Of a DNA stretch of 64,000 nucleotides, positions 11,866 to 24,860 are shown piece by piece. The DNA is taken from NCBI GenBank assembly GCA_021401465.1, contig JADDMT010000121.1, positions 1 through 64,000 of the forward strand, read 5' to 3'. Positions within the stretch are counted from its first letter, which is position 1, and the number at the start of each line of letters is the position of its first letter. The notes under the pieces are model-generated. The model did no database searches and was not told where the DNA came from. It saw only the letters and a list, made by a program, of their open reading frames with translations. This stretch comes from Teratosphaeria epicoccoides (taxonomy: Eukaryota > Ascomycota > Dothideomycetes > Mycosphaerellales > Teratosphaeriaceae). The position numbers and the translations under genes were made by a program.

Positions 11866-14800
11866 TTATGAGGTTCTTCTTAGGTTCGTTTTCCGCTTAA
11901 AACTCCGTATCTTTTGCTAACAGTTTCGTAGGTGTTCTAGGGGTTCCTAGGTATTCTCGGTACTACTGTATCCTTCCTATCTTACTAAGTACTCTTGCTG
12001 TCTATCTACCTAGCGAGTGTTAACAATCTTCTTGACAGTGTACTCTAGTTCTTCGACCTTAGGGTCAAGTAGTAAAGGTTCTGTTTATAGTGTAGCGTCT
12101 AGCGCTACTAGTTCTAGCAGAGAGATATAGAACACAGGGTGTATTCTTATCTACTTAGGTAGCTGTAATTTAACATTAACTAGTCCTTTCTTAGCCTTAA
12201 CCTAGAATGGTCCTAGTTTTATAGCGTCTAGTTTTCTACTTAGCTTGTCTGATTTAATGTTACGGCAGAGGAGATATACCTTGTCCCCCTCCTTAAGAAT
12301 TAGTCCCTTAATTCTTTTACAATTCGCGTATTATGCTATGTTCTATTAATAGAACTACAGGTCGAGTTATGCTTCGGTTTGTAGTTACTAGAGGTATTCT
12401 ACCTGCCTAAGTGCTACTAGGTTTAGATTATTAGCTAAGACGTCTAGAACGTCTTCTATAGCTAATCCGTACGCTATCTAAAACAGCGAGAGTCCTGTTA
12501 ACTCTACTAGCGTACTATTATATGCAAGTTATGCTATTAGTAACAACTCTACCTAGTTGTTCTGATCCCTATTAACATAGGATTAGAGGTACTATTCTAG
12601 CGTCTAATTTAGACGTTCCGTTTGTCTATCTGTCTAAGGGTAGAAGGAAGTACTAAGTTAGTACTTAACCTAGAATTGTCTTATTAGGGCTTTCTAGAAG
12701 TTAGAGGTAAACATAGATCCTTAGTCTGTTACTAGGTCTCGTAGCATGCCATGTAATGCTACTACTTACTTGATGAAGACATATGCGATATCTTTAGTTT
12801 TAAAGTCTTCGTAGTATAGAATAAACTTTCCGAACTTAGTAAATTAGTCGATTACTACTATGATTCTATTAAAGAACTCATTAGTAGTAGGTTCTCTTAA
12901 CTAGGGTAGTTTAACGATAAAGTCTATACCTAAGCGATTCCTATAGCTATTAGGGTACCTTTAGTAGTCGTAGTAGCCTATATAGTTTGTGACGGCTATG
13001 CTTACTCTGTTAGCAAGTTACACACTAATAGACATAGTCCTTAATTGCTTTGCCTATCCTAGGGAAGTAATATTCTTGCTAGAGAATTTGCTTCATTTTA
13101 GACACTCCTAGGTATCCTGCCTAAGGAACGTTATGTTAGAGGCATAGTAGCTCTAAACGTAAGGATATTAGCATGTATACTAATCCCTAGAAGAGAAGTA
13201 CTCTGTCTTCGTCTTCCTAGTTCTCTTGTCTGTTAATGTTGTTATAGACAGCGATAGCGGTCGGATCGTAGGTAAGTGCATTCTTCAGATCGTCCTAGAA
13301 TTAACTAGTCTATGTAATAGCTATAGCCGCGAGTTAGTTAACTCCGAGCGTGCTATCGCTATTCTCCTAGAGAATAGTATGTTTCTCCCTTTTTACGCCC
13401 TTCATGTAGTTAGTCTAGCGGCTAAGTGCATTAGCGCGTACGTTATCAGTTACCTTGTAATAGACAATCTTGCAGTTAAAGCTAGAGAGTTCCTTACTCT
13501 ATCGGACTTGTCGTCAATTTAACTCTTTCGTCATAGTAAAGTATCGCAAGTTCTTGTAGTCCATGTAGACTGTAACCTAGTGTCTAGGTCCTTCTAAGTA
13601 GACTCGATATGCCTTGTAGGCGTCTACTATAGCTAGAAGTTCTTTGTTGTAGACGTCGTAGTAGAGCTCAAGTCTAGACAGCCTCCTCGAGTAGTAGGCG
13701 ACTAGCTGTAGTCGTCTACTCGGTCCTAGTTAACTTAAGCATGCTCCTAGTACTATGTTGGAGGCATCGGTTTCGACTATAATAGGCTTATTAGGGTCGA
13801 ATACAAGCAAGATCGGCTAATCTGTAAATTATTACTTAAGTTCTTTAAAGGCATTCTGTTAGGCATTGTCCTAAACGAATAGTGTATCCTTTTTAGTAAG
13901 GGTCGTAAGAAGTGCCGTGATCCTCGAATAGTTCGCAATGAACCTTTAGTAGAAGTTAGCAAATCTAAGGAAAGACTATGCTTCCTTAACATTAGTTAGC
14001 GTAGGCTACTCTTTCATAACTTTAACCTTCTTAGTGTCTATTTTGATTCCGTCCTAGGCTACTACATAGCCGAGGAATTAGACCTCTTGCTTATGAAACT
14101 CGCTCTTCTAAGGTTTAGCCTTTAGCTTGTAATCCTAGAGTTTCTAAACTACCTTATATACGTAAGTCCTATGTTCTTTAATTGTCTGTAAGTAGATGAG
14201 GATATTATCTAAGTATATAACTACAAAGACGTTAAGGTACTCTCGTAGTACATTGTCAATAAATGCCTACTATGTAGCTAGGGCGTTTGTTAACCTAAAT
14301 AGCATGACTATATACTCGTAGTGTCTAAACCTAGTTCGAAACACAGTCCTCTATTCTTCGCCTTCCTTAATTCGAATTTAGTTATACACTCCTAGTATGT
14401 CGAACTTCGAGAACTATACTGCCCCTTGTAGGCGATCCTGCAATTTAGAAAGCAAAGGAAGTAGATAACTGTTTTTTATCGTAATGTCGTTTAATCTATA
14501 ATAGTCGATGTAAAGTCGCTAGTTATCTTCTCCCTTAGAGACGAACAGGATTAGGTACCCTGCTAGTAACTACGATTTGCGAATAAAGCCTTTCTAGAGG
14601 TTATCTTCAAGGTATTTCCAGAGAATTTCTAGTTTAGCTACTAGTAATAGGCGAACTAGTTACTTCGTTAGCGTTCTGCCTAGGAGTAAGGGTATCTTGT
14701 AGTCCTACTCCTAGTGTTCTAGCAGAGCCTCTTAGTCAGGTTCTTCCTTGAAAAGAGTAGCGAATTCTTTATACTCGTTAGGAACTATAAACTCGACTTT

Positions 14801-15392
14801 GACTTCAGACTATGTTGCTTTAACCTATAGGACATGTACTTCCTGTTCTAGATCCTCGATAGTAGCGACTATCTCGTTTAAAGTCATAGCACATATTTCG
14901 ATCTTGCCTACTACGTTATGTACTATAGGTAGAGGTATCAATTTTAAGAGTTCTAGGAACTAGATCCTCTCATTCTTCTAGTCAAGGTAGGGGTTAGCAT
15001 TCCTTAGCTATAGCAACCCTAGCACTACATCCGAGCTAGGCGACTCTGTGATGTCGAACTAGATCATCTCTTAGTAGTGTCCTATCCGTAGAGGTACTAT
15101 CTTAGTCTCTTTGTCAACTATTCCTTAGTTATACGTAACTAGCTTCCTATTAATTGCTTGTAGCAAGAAAGTGTTTGTCTTCGCCTGTAGCTGTACCCTA
15201 GCTGTCCTAGCGAACTTAGGCGTCATGAAGATTCTAGTGTATCCTGAATCTATTAAGGCCCAGGCTAGTAGTGTCTCGTTAATGTGCACCTATACTCTGA
15301 GGTTATCTGCGTATCTGACACTAACCGCGGCACATTGTTATAGCCCTGTTTAGTTAGTCTGTAGGTCTAATTCTAGCGGACCTAGTCGTTTC
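11866..15392 (-). pseudogene. pol: pol of A2 (RIP-damaged)
   Basis: The frame follows the A-full pol on the opposite strand: chromodomain near 11930-12060, integrase core roughly 12600-12950, RNase H near 13750, RT with YLDD near 14215, protease near 15200-15270. The heptamer at the gag/pol overlap reads AGGAAAC (15388-15394, minus strand) instead of GGGAAAC. It is strongly mutated, with many TAG and TAA codons; the short open frames reported on either strand here are fragments or shadows. Confidence 0.82.
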
Positions 15393-15525
15393 CTAAATAG
15401 CTGTCTTTACGGATTACTTTAGGGATCATGTAGTCTTAGCTTATTCTTCTTCGAGCATTTCTACTAATCGGGCTAAGAGGTAGCACTCGCTCTCGGCCTC
15501 GTTGTTCCTGCGCGTTTCTTGCGTA

Positions 15526-16109
15526 ACCCCTAAGTAGTACGAAGTACAAAGAGTAGACTAAGTAGAGCCGAGTTAGCTAAGTAAGTGCTAGTAGTATACT
15601 AGTAGTATCTTACTAGCTCGGCCTACTTGGCCCTACTCCTAGCTACTTGATTCACGGGCTCGTTAGCCTTCCTACTTATGCCTACTCGTAGGCATGCTTA
15701 TTTAACAGATTTTTACTCGATCTCTACTTCCCTACACTCGTACGCTCCTCTAACGTGTATGTCTACTTAGCCTTACTCCTAGCCCTGCGATCTGGCAACA
15801 GGCATCACTACTAAGTGTTAGCGATATGTAGTAGTTAGAACACGTACTACTACAGCCGCTTGCCTGTAGTAATTAGCTACTATTCTAATACGTAGTCTAT
15901 GATAGGCTAACAGAACAGGAAATAGCATCATTCTTAGGGTGTTAATATCAAATATAGGCCCTCTAACTTACGAGCTTAGCTTGTTTGTCACAAAATACAT
16001 CTTTTTGTCTACTACTAAATAAACAATCAAAACAGACCCCTAGGCTATCTACATCTTATCCCTATGTCATCCGCACTATTACTATAGCCTATACTACAAT
16101 CTGCATAAG
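15526..16109. other. Non-coding stretch with palindromes
   Basis: No convincing gene. It begins at the A2 truncation point and holds a hairpin-like block at about 15567-15630: a GCCGAG..AGTAAG arm, then CTAGTAGTATACTAGTAG at 15588-15605, then the reverse arm ending CTCGGCC. The same 18-base palindrome occurs at 10264 and 18602. Confidence 0.5.
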
Positions 16110-17600
16110 CCTCCCTTAAAACAGGGTAGAAAGGTTGCTAACTACTCCCTTCTTCCTACTATAATGCTCGTGAATGAAACTTGTCTTTAGACTACTATCT
16201 CCCTTACATAGCTCGTTTACTATACTAGCTACTATGCCGCTATCTCTGTACTATAGGTAGTCTCTAAAGCCTTCTATAGTTAACAGCTATAGCTTGTAAG
16301 TCGTCTACATCCTCCTATGCCTTTCCTCGTACGCTAGGAGGCGCATCTAGTCCGCAAACTATTCGACGATCTTGTCTTTAACCTCTACGCTCTCTAACAT
16401 TTACTTATACTTCTTGACTACTAGAAACCGAAGCCAAGGCAGCTAAGTAGCCATAATAGTCATGTAGAGTACGAACTGCTTAGACTACACGAAACTATAG
16501 AGGTCTGCATTAATGTCATCTAAATTCTAGTAAATACATATATACCTACCTGCTATGTTAGTAGTAGCTAAGTAGCTACTACGACTAAAATTTGCTACTA
16601 TTGAATCATATCTACCTACTATTGCCATATTAAATCAATAGGGACTATAGCTCTTACTAGCATGCTAGTCTTACAGGAGCTAAGAAACAAGTGGCCTATA
16701 AGTAATACTATCTCTGCTAGCTCGCTAGACTTCAGGAAACATAGCTAGACCTACTTTAGAACACTACTATGTCTCTATGCCTACCTGCTCGCTAGCCTAC
16801 TATAGCCTTAGAAACATGTATCAAGATGCACATATGTACTTATTAGCGCATCTCGTTCCTCTGCATGTAGTACTAGACGATAAACAGCTTGTTCATTATG
16901 CTATTCAAAGTAGCTAAGTTGTTGCGGGCTCCTGTAATGATGTCGCTAAACTCGCCCTATAGACACTCCCTAAACTATAGAGAGAACTTGTCATACGATA
17001 GCTCTATGTCGTATGTATTCTACAGGCCTTAGTAGAATGCCTAGGTGTACTAGTCTTCTGTCTTGTACTTGACATTAACCTTCTTTTAGCCTAACTAATT
17101 AGCGTCTTCTGTCTTTATTATAATGAAGACAACCTTCCTATTCCTTTTGCTCCTAAACACACGGACCCCCCTAAAACTCATCTAAGGGGCGTTAGGGGTC
17201 CCATTGTAACTGATGACAGTTAGCCTACTAAAGAAAAGCTCATGTATACCTAGCGGTCTAGTAAGTAGCACTTTAAATGCCTTGTTCGTAATTAGGGGTA
17301 GTATACTATTAGCCTGCTCTCTTGTCGCGCGACTCGCTATGTCCTCCCCTTTAAAGATCTTCTTAAACGGCAGGATTTTGACGCGTCTAGTAAACATGAA
17401 GTTAGTAACTAGTCGTCATATCTTAGGGTTAACTACATACTAATTACTATTCCAGGTTAGCCGCTTAGCGTAGCTGTCCTTGTAGTTGTTATGCTAGTCG
17501 ATTATCTAGTAATTCTTGCTGTAGTAGGCTACTACCTAACATAGGCACTTCTTGAGCAGGCTGTCGATACTATAATTAGCGTATTAAGCGACTATGCTAG
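16110..17600 (-). pseudogene. Unknown gene Z (RIP-damaged)
   Basis: Minus-strand frame, clearest at 17397-16844, where more than 180 codons stay in one frame interrupted only by TAG/TAA/TGA codons of the RIP type. The open part at 17397-17182 is rich in Phe, Lys and Ile, with a K/R-rich start. A second protein-like block lies at about 16530-16110 (rich in Glu, Tyr and Leu). I do not recognise the family. A truncated second copy is at 60090-60409 on the plus strand, so Z belongs to a repeated unit and is not a unique host gene. The start codon cannot be fixed: the frame stays readable upstream of the ATG at 17397, into the region duplicated at 59.3-60.3 kb. Confidence 0.5.
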
Positions 17601-18440
17601 CTATTGTCTTAAATGGTAAGATAGAGGGTTAATTGATGTTACTACTACTTGTGTGTATCAGGCAAGTCTTTAAAGTTAGTTGATGTAATTAGTGAAGAGT
17701 TAAAGTAGAAGAGTAGTAGTAGATATAGATATCTCTTGCTGCCGAGTACACGTGCTGCCGCCTAGCTAGCGCACATAAGGCCGTTACAACTGCCGTCTAG
17801 ATTAGTTAGCTACTACGTGCCGATATGTGCTACATGTAGGTAGTTATGCGCTCTTAATAAAGAAGTAGCAACTATAGCGACATCTATCCTATGCAGCTAT
17901 ATCTGCTAAGTACACATGCTGCTATCAAGCTAGCGTTAGTGTGACTATGTTACAGTTGCCACTATTCCTAATGCCTCTGTATAGTAGTAGATAAGGTTAG
18001 TAGGTCGTAACTACGAGGATCATTTTTTACTACCTTTTAAGGCAGAATTGCCTGATATTATGCCTTCTTCATTTAGTCATGTACCTAGGCAGTAGTATGT
18101 GATATTTAACTGAATCTGTGACAGCGTTACGTGCCTTCTGTTTCTAGCCATTTTTCAGGTAGTAGCGTCATGTGCCTTCTATTTCTAGTCATTTCTTAGG
18201 CAGAAGCTAATAATGTGATAATGTAACGTGTGCGGTTAGCGACTATGTAGAGCACATGACCTATAGCTACTAAAATACAAAAGAAGCTTAGTCCTTCAAA
18301 CTTCTTTCTTTTAAACAACTACCTTATCTAGTACTTAGCTTCTTCTTTAGCATCTGTATAGATACTAGCATACTGACAATACTATAGCATGTAAGCATTA
18401 TATGCTTGTATAACGAGACTACGTCACGAAAATCAAGGCC
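17310..18440 (-). repeat. Inverted duplicate of 58837-60409
   Basis: Reverse-complement matches run from about 18425 (opposite 58840) to 17323 (opposite 60409). This copy has one copy of a block that is tandemly duplicated at 59314-60267. It also contains two repeats of a motif built around ACGTGCCTTCTNTTTCTAG at 18130-18200. It looks like the upstream region of gene Z. Confidence 0.8.
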
Positions 18441-18545
18441 CTAAGTAGACTAAGTAACTTATGTTACTTAGCTTACTTACCTACTCGTCTGACTTAGCCT
18501 GCTTGTATGTACCCCTAAGAAACTCGGCCCCTCCTAAGCTACTCG

Positions 18546-19545
18546 TGTCGCGGACGCGAGTAGCTTAGAGTGCAAGAGTACTATTAGTAAGTAACTTACT
18601 CCTAGTAGTATACTAGTAGCAAGTAGCTTGGGCACGCAAGCCGAGCTACTTAAATCAAAACAATTTGCATGTAATAGACGTTAAAGTCATGATTTTAGTT
18701 AATACTACAAATCTTGTTATTGTCATACTATGCTCTTTTGTCATGAGTGTTAGGAGTACTACGGGTTTTAGGATCATGAGGGTCCTAAGTGCTATGAGTC
18801 ATAGGCATAGTCATAGGAGAAAGGATCTGTCACGTGAGGATAGATCCCCGGATCTGTAGGGTTAGTCTATAGATCTACAGGCCTACAAGGAAGAAGGGAT
18901 TTGTCATAGGATGACAGACCCTTAGATCTATAGGGTTAGTCTATAGATCTACAGACATAGATCTGTCGGGTCTGTCGACAGATCTAACAGAGCTGCTCTG
19001 TCTCTCTAGTATATAGGGATAGCTTTAGGACAGGTAGTTAGGAGCTTCGTGCTTAATTTAATTCCCTTTCCCTAGGGGATAGTTAGTTACAAGGTTAACT
19101 GCTATTGTCGATATTCTTCACAGCTCTGCGAGTCTAACACCTAGTCACCTTCCTGCTATTAGTACCTACCCTTATGACATCTTTTACTATTAACACTAAA
19201 TCTGACGTATAACGTAGGTCAAGCAGATTTGCTAACACTAAACACATATACAGCTTAAACGCAGCTTTTACAACGCCTCTTAAATTTAAGCAAGCTGCTA
19301 TATCTGACTTGCGCCTTATGCCTGAAGACCTTAATCAGTATAGCTAGTAACAAATGCATAGCTACTACATACTATCTACACATCCTGTATTAGCTCTTAC
19401 ACATGACTCTTTTACTCGCTCTTATCCTCTATTCCGTTCTACTAGCTTACCTTCACTACTAACGACTCTCCTAAAGCGCTACTATTTCGCCCCTCCTGTA
19501 GCTTCTTAAAGGTCGCATCATCAAAGACCTTGTCGCTATAGCCCT
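18546..19545 (-). repeat. Duplicate of 10208-10757 (contains solo LTR)
   Basis: Begins at TGTCGCGGACGCGAG like the copy at 10208 and carries the palindrome at 18602-18619. The two copies differ mainly by C/T and G/A transitions and by the LTR inserted here. 18441-18545, just before it, is non-coding and palindrome-rich. Confidence 0.8.
18739..19179 (+). repeat. Solo LTR of family A with TSD
   Basis: A 441-bp LTR starting TGTCATGAGTG and ending CCCTTATGACA, flanked by TCTTT on both sides (18734-18738 and 19180-19184). No internal element sequence adjoins it, so it is the product of LTR-LTR recombination. The paralogous segment shows the empty site as TGC-TCTTT-TACTATTAAC at 10393. Confidence 0.92.
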
Positions 19546-19772
19546 TAATCTGCTCTAATAAGGTCGAGTCCGTGAATGCTATGTGCTACTACAACTGACT
19601 ATCCCTTAACTTAGTGTCGCTAAGCGCATCCTCTACCTTCTCTACAACGTTCGACTAGTTGCTTATAAGGTCACACTAATCGAGCAGAGTGCATGCTATG
19701 CTACATTACGACCGTTAGCTAATGTATACCCCGTAGCTACTAAACTACTACTAGCACCTCCCATTAATATCG

Positions 19773-19824
19773 AAGTGCTAGTAGTATGTTAGTAGCATAA
19801 CGCTAGTATACTACTAGCACACTT
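19773..19824. repeat. Short hairpin built from CTAGTAGTATACTAG-type arms
   Basis: GTGCTAGTAGTATGTTAG.. and its near-perfect reverse complement ..GCTAGTATACTACTAGCAC are separated by only a few bases. The same arm sequence recurs at 36788, 36986 and throughout the 94-bp repeats at 41211. Confidence 0.6.
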
Positions 19825-22800
19825 ACCTGGCATTTTTTGCCTCTACCTCTAGCAAAGCTTGGCTCCTACTATCGCCTTAGTCTTTGTTCTTCGCGGTCAA
19901 GCTTTGTGTCCTATAGCTATTATTATTAACTACGCTACTACGTAGAGTTAATAATCGTACTTACTGTGTACCCGCTCTAGTAAGTCTTTGCGTTTCGCCT
20001 CTCGCTAGAGCTACGCTAGTGTTTATCTGTTATTAGTATAGTTTAGTCAATATATGAGTCCCCTTGCCTATACCGCTTGTCTATACTAGTCACGATTAAC
20101 CGCCTACTCCGTAGCTTAGGCCTCTCGCTACTTCCGCCTCGTTAGCGATAGCTAGCCCTCACGACGCGCTAAGGCTACTAACCTTTCATCTTGCGTGTGT
20201 CTAGGTCGGGGCTTATTAACTATAGTAGCTTTCGTACTAGACAAGTACATGTTAGCAATCATGGCTATAATGTCAGATGAGAAACTAACCTCGTTGTCAT
20301 GACACTGTCGTGTAGTGTGTCCTGCGTTAATAGCTCCTCTAGTCCCTACATCGGCTAGTCGTTACCATCATAATTGCTTGCCTTACTGCCATAGTTACTA
20401 ACATTTGCCCTTTTGCCGTTATGGCCCTCGCTCCCTCTGTTAGTGTCCGCTTAAACATCCGCTACATGCTTGCGAACGCCTACTATTAATAACATTAAGG
20501 CCTGGCTTGATCCTCGTGTCAGGCTGACACTACGCTAACCTAATAATTACGTACGACCTAGTAGAAGTTAGCACAGGCCCTCTTGACAATGTCTCCTACG
20601 TACTATTCTCACGTAGCGCCTTTTGCCTCCGCAAGTCCTCATATTCCCTCTCTAAGCCTGTCATGCCGCGATCCTTCTTAATAGCTAGGGCCGCCTACAC
20701 TAGTAGTGCTGTCTTGCCTTCGTCCTCCCCCCCTAATATACGTGCCGTGATAGTCGCCATGATAACCTCTTGTCTGTTAGCATCGAGCTCTTCCTAATAC
20801 TTTTTCTTCTCCTCGAAGATATCATTGATATCGATACCGCTAACTAGAACCTATCTCGTCTTGCTAGCCTTCGTCTTAAACTCTAAAGGGCCATTTCTGA
20901 TCTAGGCTAGTAGGTATGTAATAGTAGCATACACGCTATTTAACATGAAAGCGTTTACCTCACGTGACTCTAAAGGATTCCATGCTAGTTTCTAATTAGA
21001 CTAGAAGAACACCTTCTTTATACAAAAGATTACAAGCGGGCTTAGAAACCTCCGGTCCTGTAACATGTTAGCGCTTTCGACGACATCTAAGCCTTCTCTC
21101 CTTACCTCTTCTTCGTTCTTACATTCGAATCTGCTTTCTATTAACATGTCCGCGGCCTAGTCCTTTAAACCCTGCTTATCGTCTACCTTGCTAGACTATG
21201 CAAGTATAGCTTCTCTGACCCTATTCGTGTAGTTGTTACGACACTAACGTAACCTCTGCCTTATCTACGCCCCTAATATTAGCACCTCCTCATAGGACCT
21301 ACGCAGGTACTTATAGTATCCAAATCTACGTCATCTAGCCTCGAGCTAACTCGACCTTTCATCCCTAGCATATCACGCGCTACGAGCTACTAGTCTATTA
21401 CAATACGCTTACAACTTAGCTAGTAAGTAGGAGCTGTAGGGTATAGCACAGAAATGCCCTTCCGCTCTTATGAAGCGTCTATCTACAAGAGTTCTTAGAC
21501 TTTAACGAGCAAAGGCTCGATTAACTTGTCTTTATACACAGGAGGGCTACTACGTATATCTTCGCTGCTAGAGTAGTCGTATCCTTAGTCGGAGTTTGTA
21601 GTCTAGCTGCTATTATGGCCTCGACAGCTACTCGACTAGCTCCCGGACTGACTTTAACTACTACTATCGCCCTAGCAGCTACAAGACTCGCTATTGCAGT
21701 AGTTTTGACTGCTGCTGTCGCTCCCATGATTAGTAGGTCGGCTGTTGTAACAGCCTCGACAGATGCTTAGCTACTATGTCTTTACCCTGTTACTCTTAGG
21801 TTTGCTACTATCTCGTCGCGCGTCGCGAGACAATAACCGAGGCCTCTTGTACGGCTAATTCCGCCTTAGCGGTAAGGATAACCGCTTATGCGTCTAGTCT
21901 CTTCGTGACTAGTACGTCGTTGTCTGTATGCATGTTAGCATAGCTACTATATGCGGGTAGCTTCTTACATTAGTCGCCTTTATATAGGCTTTAGGCACTA
22001 TAAAATCCTCATGCTCCTAGTTAGCTATCTCCTTATTACTGTCGTCTACACTATCGCCATTGTTACTTAGCAGGTCTTCTAAATCATTCGCTAGATCGTA
22101 ATTCGAACCGCGGCTAGATGACGCGGAACGTGACCTCTGTTGTCTGTCTTTCTTCAAAGGCATGATTAAAGACAGACGCGACTTAAAGGATTAGCAGAGA
22201 ACAGAGCGTAGTATATCCTTCTTAGTTATGTAGGTCTAGTAGCATTTTAGTAAAGGATAATATACTACATGTAAATATGCACATACTACGAGTTACCGTC
22301 TAATGTAGCTACGTAGAGTCTATTAATACAGAAGAAAGAGAGGACGCGATGTTTATAGTATCTTGTAACACGCAAGTGTCATCTAAATTCGGCTACCCCT
22401 GAAACTACAGCGGCGGTACTTTTAGCTTGCTAGTAGTATGCTATTAAAATACCGCTAGTAGAAGTAGCCTCGGTTAGCATTAATTCTTCATTTATAGCTA
22501 GTATAGGTACTACGAAACATCCGCGCTATATAGCACGTCCGCCTATACGACACAGCTAGACTACTACTACTACGAAGCGCCCGCCGAAAGCACTAGTCGT
22601 GTGTAAAACACATCGATAGGTATACTAGCATTCTACGCGATCTATACACTAAAAAGCCAAGTTAACAGTCCTTAGTCGATACACTAGACACAAGTAGTAG
22701 TATACCTATTAAGAGCCTACCCTATTCTCTAGTCTCTATCCGACAATCCTACACCCTATATAACCGTTAGTAGTCTCCGAGAGTGATGTAGACAATCCCT

Positions 22801-23329
22801 TAGGCTAGCCGACACCTATCCCTAGCCGTAGCATCTTAGACATTAACTAGCGTAAGATCCGCGCACAAGACTATCTTCTTAATCGATAGGACTAGTATAA
22901 CGACTGTCTGCGTCGATATTAACGTAGGCACGCCGACCTCATTTCTACTAACGGCGAGTCGAGCCCTATATACATACTCCGACCCGCGGCAGTTAAAGCG
23001 CCCGCATGTGCTCGCGCGCCTATAGATGCCTACATGTAGTCTCTATCGAGATAGAGCCTAAAAGCATAGTCGAAGTAGGCATGCCTACAGTCTCTGTCGC
23101 AGAGTTCCGACATCTTGCTTTAAGAGTGCTTATGCTAGAAGGTCTAGTGACGAGCCTGCGCGCTCATAATTCGGCACCTAGTAGAGGGTAACTATAAGAT
23201 ATAAGCCTAAGTAGTGTTACATTAGAGGTAGTTACTCTGTAGTAGATCCTGCGTATATAGTAGTAAGAGTAGTTCTACATGCGAGAGAATATCCTGTACG
23301 TATTATTCTAAAGGCCTTCGAGCCGCGTT

Positions 23330-23754
23330 TAAACTATAACAGCCATACTACTTTCATGTTAACCCCGGGTAATTGTCGACTTCTAGACTGTCCGCTGCTA
23401 ATAGTTTAATGATATCTTGTATAGTAGATGCCGAAAACTAACCTCCCCTGCTTGTGTCTACAACGCCTCTACTATCGCCAGGAATTTAAGTTGTAATTCC
23501 TTGCTACTACTAAAGAAGGCGCTTGTTTCCTAGAACATGCGCTCCTTCGCTGCTATTAACTGCGCAACTCGGCCAAGTAGGCCAAGCTACTCTATCTGTT
23601 CTTCTAACGTAGCGTATAGGCGTAGGTAATCGTCATGTCAAAGTATAAGGCCTGCTTTAATCGTGCCTATACTCTACTACTATAGCGCCTTAGGTTTGTG
23701 AATCGTGCCGCGCTAGGTCTTAGAGGTTCTTGTCGAGGAAACACGCACACTCAT
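23330..23754 (-). pseudogene. Unknown small gene U (RIP-damaged)
   Basis: Minus-strand frame from the ATG at 23754, with about 115 codons in one frame interrupted by TAG codons and one TGA, all at plausible CAG/TGG positions. The middle is Leu/Glu/Gln-rich and likely helical; a GTTAGT at its end could be a splice donor, so the gene may continue leftwards. Divergent from W on the plus strand. No family recognised. Confidence 0.4.
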
Positions 23755-24089
23755 CGTTTAGGCTATGCCTATATTATGTCTGTTTAAATTGCAGATGTTA
23801 GGATTACTTAAAACACGCGTTATTTATACTCGTTAGTCCCTTAGCTGACTTCAGATAAAAGATGCGGCAGACCCTTCCGCACTTTTCGCACCTTATTGCT
23901 ATAGCCGTAGCCGTCATATATGCGACGCTACTTTGTCTATCTTCTAGTCTGCTACGACACTATCTACAGCAGGCATGATCTAGACGCTAGGGTCCTAATG
24001 ATTATAGCACTTAAGACATGCATATAGGAACAGGATACTCGAGCCTATGCGTACAAGGCAAGAGGATTAGCAGAAGCTATATCCTTGCC

Positions 24090-24860
24090 TAAACTACAAG
24101 CTGCCCTTGTCGCTATTATGGGGTTCTCCTCATAGATGACGACTCGGTAGTGTCAAAGAACACGTTCGTGCTATAGCTAACTAGGCATGTGTTAGTAATA
24201 ACTAGTGCTATGGCTAATCAAGCATTTCAAAGGATCCTATTAATCGGCCTAAGACGTAGGCCTGAAGCACGTTAAGTTTCGCTTCCTCCGCTAGCTAAGA
24301 ATGCATCGTATGTTAGGCCTCAAGAAGGGTTATCGCAGACGGCTCTATTCTGGCATCCCTGTCTCGTTAATGCACCGCTCTTAAGAGTTAGGAGGGTAGT
24401 AGTAGATATGCACAAACATGAGCTATTCGTGATCATTACTCGACAAGCTAGCGCCTACGTAAGAGCATTAGTATTCAAGTTTCGTAACTCGCCGAGGCTG
24501 TATTTAGTGTCTAAGAGATATTCAGGGCTAAGGTTCCAGGCTAAGTATCGCGACAACAAGGCCGCGAATCCCGTATCCGCTATAGATGAGGACTAAGTCA
24601 CTATAGTGTACCTCTAGGAGTATTCCTGCCTAGTCGATTATAATCGCCTTGTGATACATGGGCGATTACACACGAATAGGGACTTAGTAACAGAAGAGCT
24701 CCCTAAAGAAGACCTTTTCGTCTAAGCATAGGGCGATCGCTACCTAGCTTTAGTTAGGTGCTACGGATAGGTATCTTAGGAGCCATGGCTGTCTTCACTT
24801 CACCTATTCTGTTTTCACTGCTATTATCATCAATTAATGATAGTGTTACACATGTAACAA
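24090..24860 (+). pseudogene. Unknown gene W (RIP-damaged)
   Basis: Plus-strand frame that stays protein-like from about 24090 to a TAA near 24858, with TAG/TAA interruptions. An acidic DDDS stretch near the start is followed by a hydrophobic segment, then a stretch of about 110 codons without stops (24270-24596, including an ATG at 24408) rich in Arg, Val, Tyr. The family is not recognised. It lies upstream of, and on the same strand as, the SNF2-like gene; 24861-25620 between them shows nothing I can support. Confidence 0.4.

Larger units (their letters stand above)
10758..15525 (-). mobile_element. Family A chromovirus copy A2 (5'-truncated, heavily mutated)
   Basis: The 3' LTR is at 10758-11172, followed leftward-to-rightward by the polypurine tract complement (CCCCCTCTTAG), the antisense gene on the plus strand, and chromodomain, integrase, RNase H, RT and protease on the minus strand. 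The element stops at 15525 inside the 3' part of gag; most of gag and the 5' LTR are missing, and unrelated sequence follows. It is clearly more mutated than A-full, so it is probably an older or more often attacked copy. Confidence 0.9.
18655..22163 (-). pseudogene. Unknown gene Y (RIP-damaged, split by solo LTR)
   Basis: Minus strand. A likely start is the ATG at 22163, followed by a basic Arg/Ser/Gln-rich N-terminus and an acidic Asp/Asn/Glu segment. Around 21500-20000 long stretches read well in one frame apart from TAG codons, including charged helical regions (about 20600-20850). The 3' part (about 19700-18655, minus the solo LTR) is Gln-rich and heptad-like, probably coiled coil. The 3' part is duplicated at 10208-10757. 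I do not recognise the family, and splicing or small indels may separate the parts, so the boundaries are approximate. It is transcribed away from genes W and SNF2. 22170-23330 holds no convincing gene, although short open frames exist. Confidence 0.45.

Noticed and set aside
21521..21727. 68-codon minus-strand frame rich in Ala and Val
   Set aside because: Low-complexity composition and no motif; at best part of the decayed gene Y, so not listed as a separate gene.
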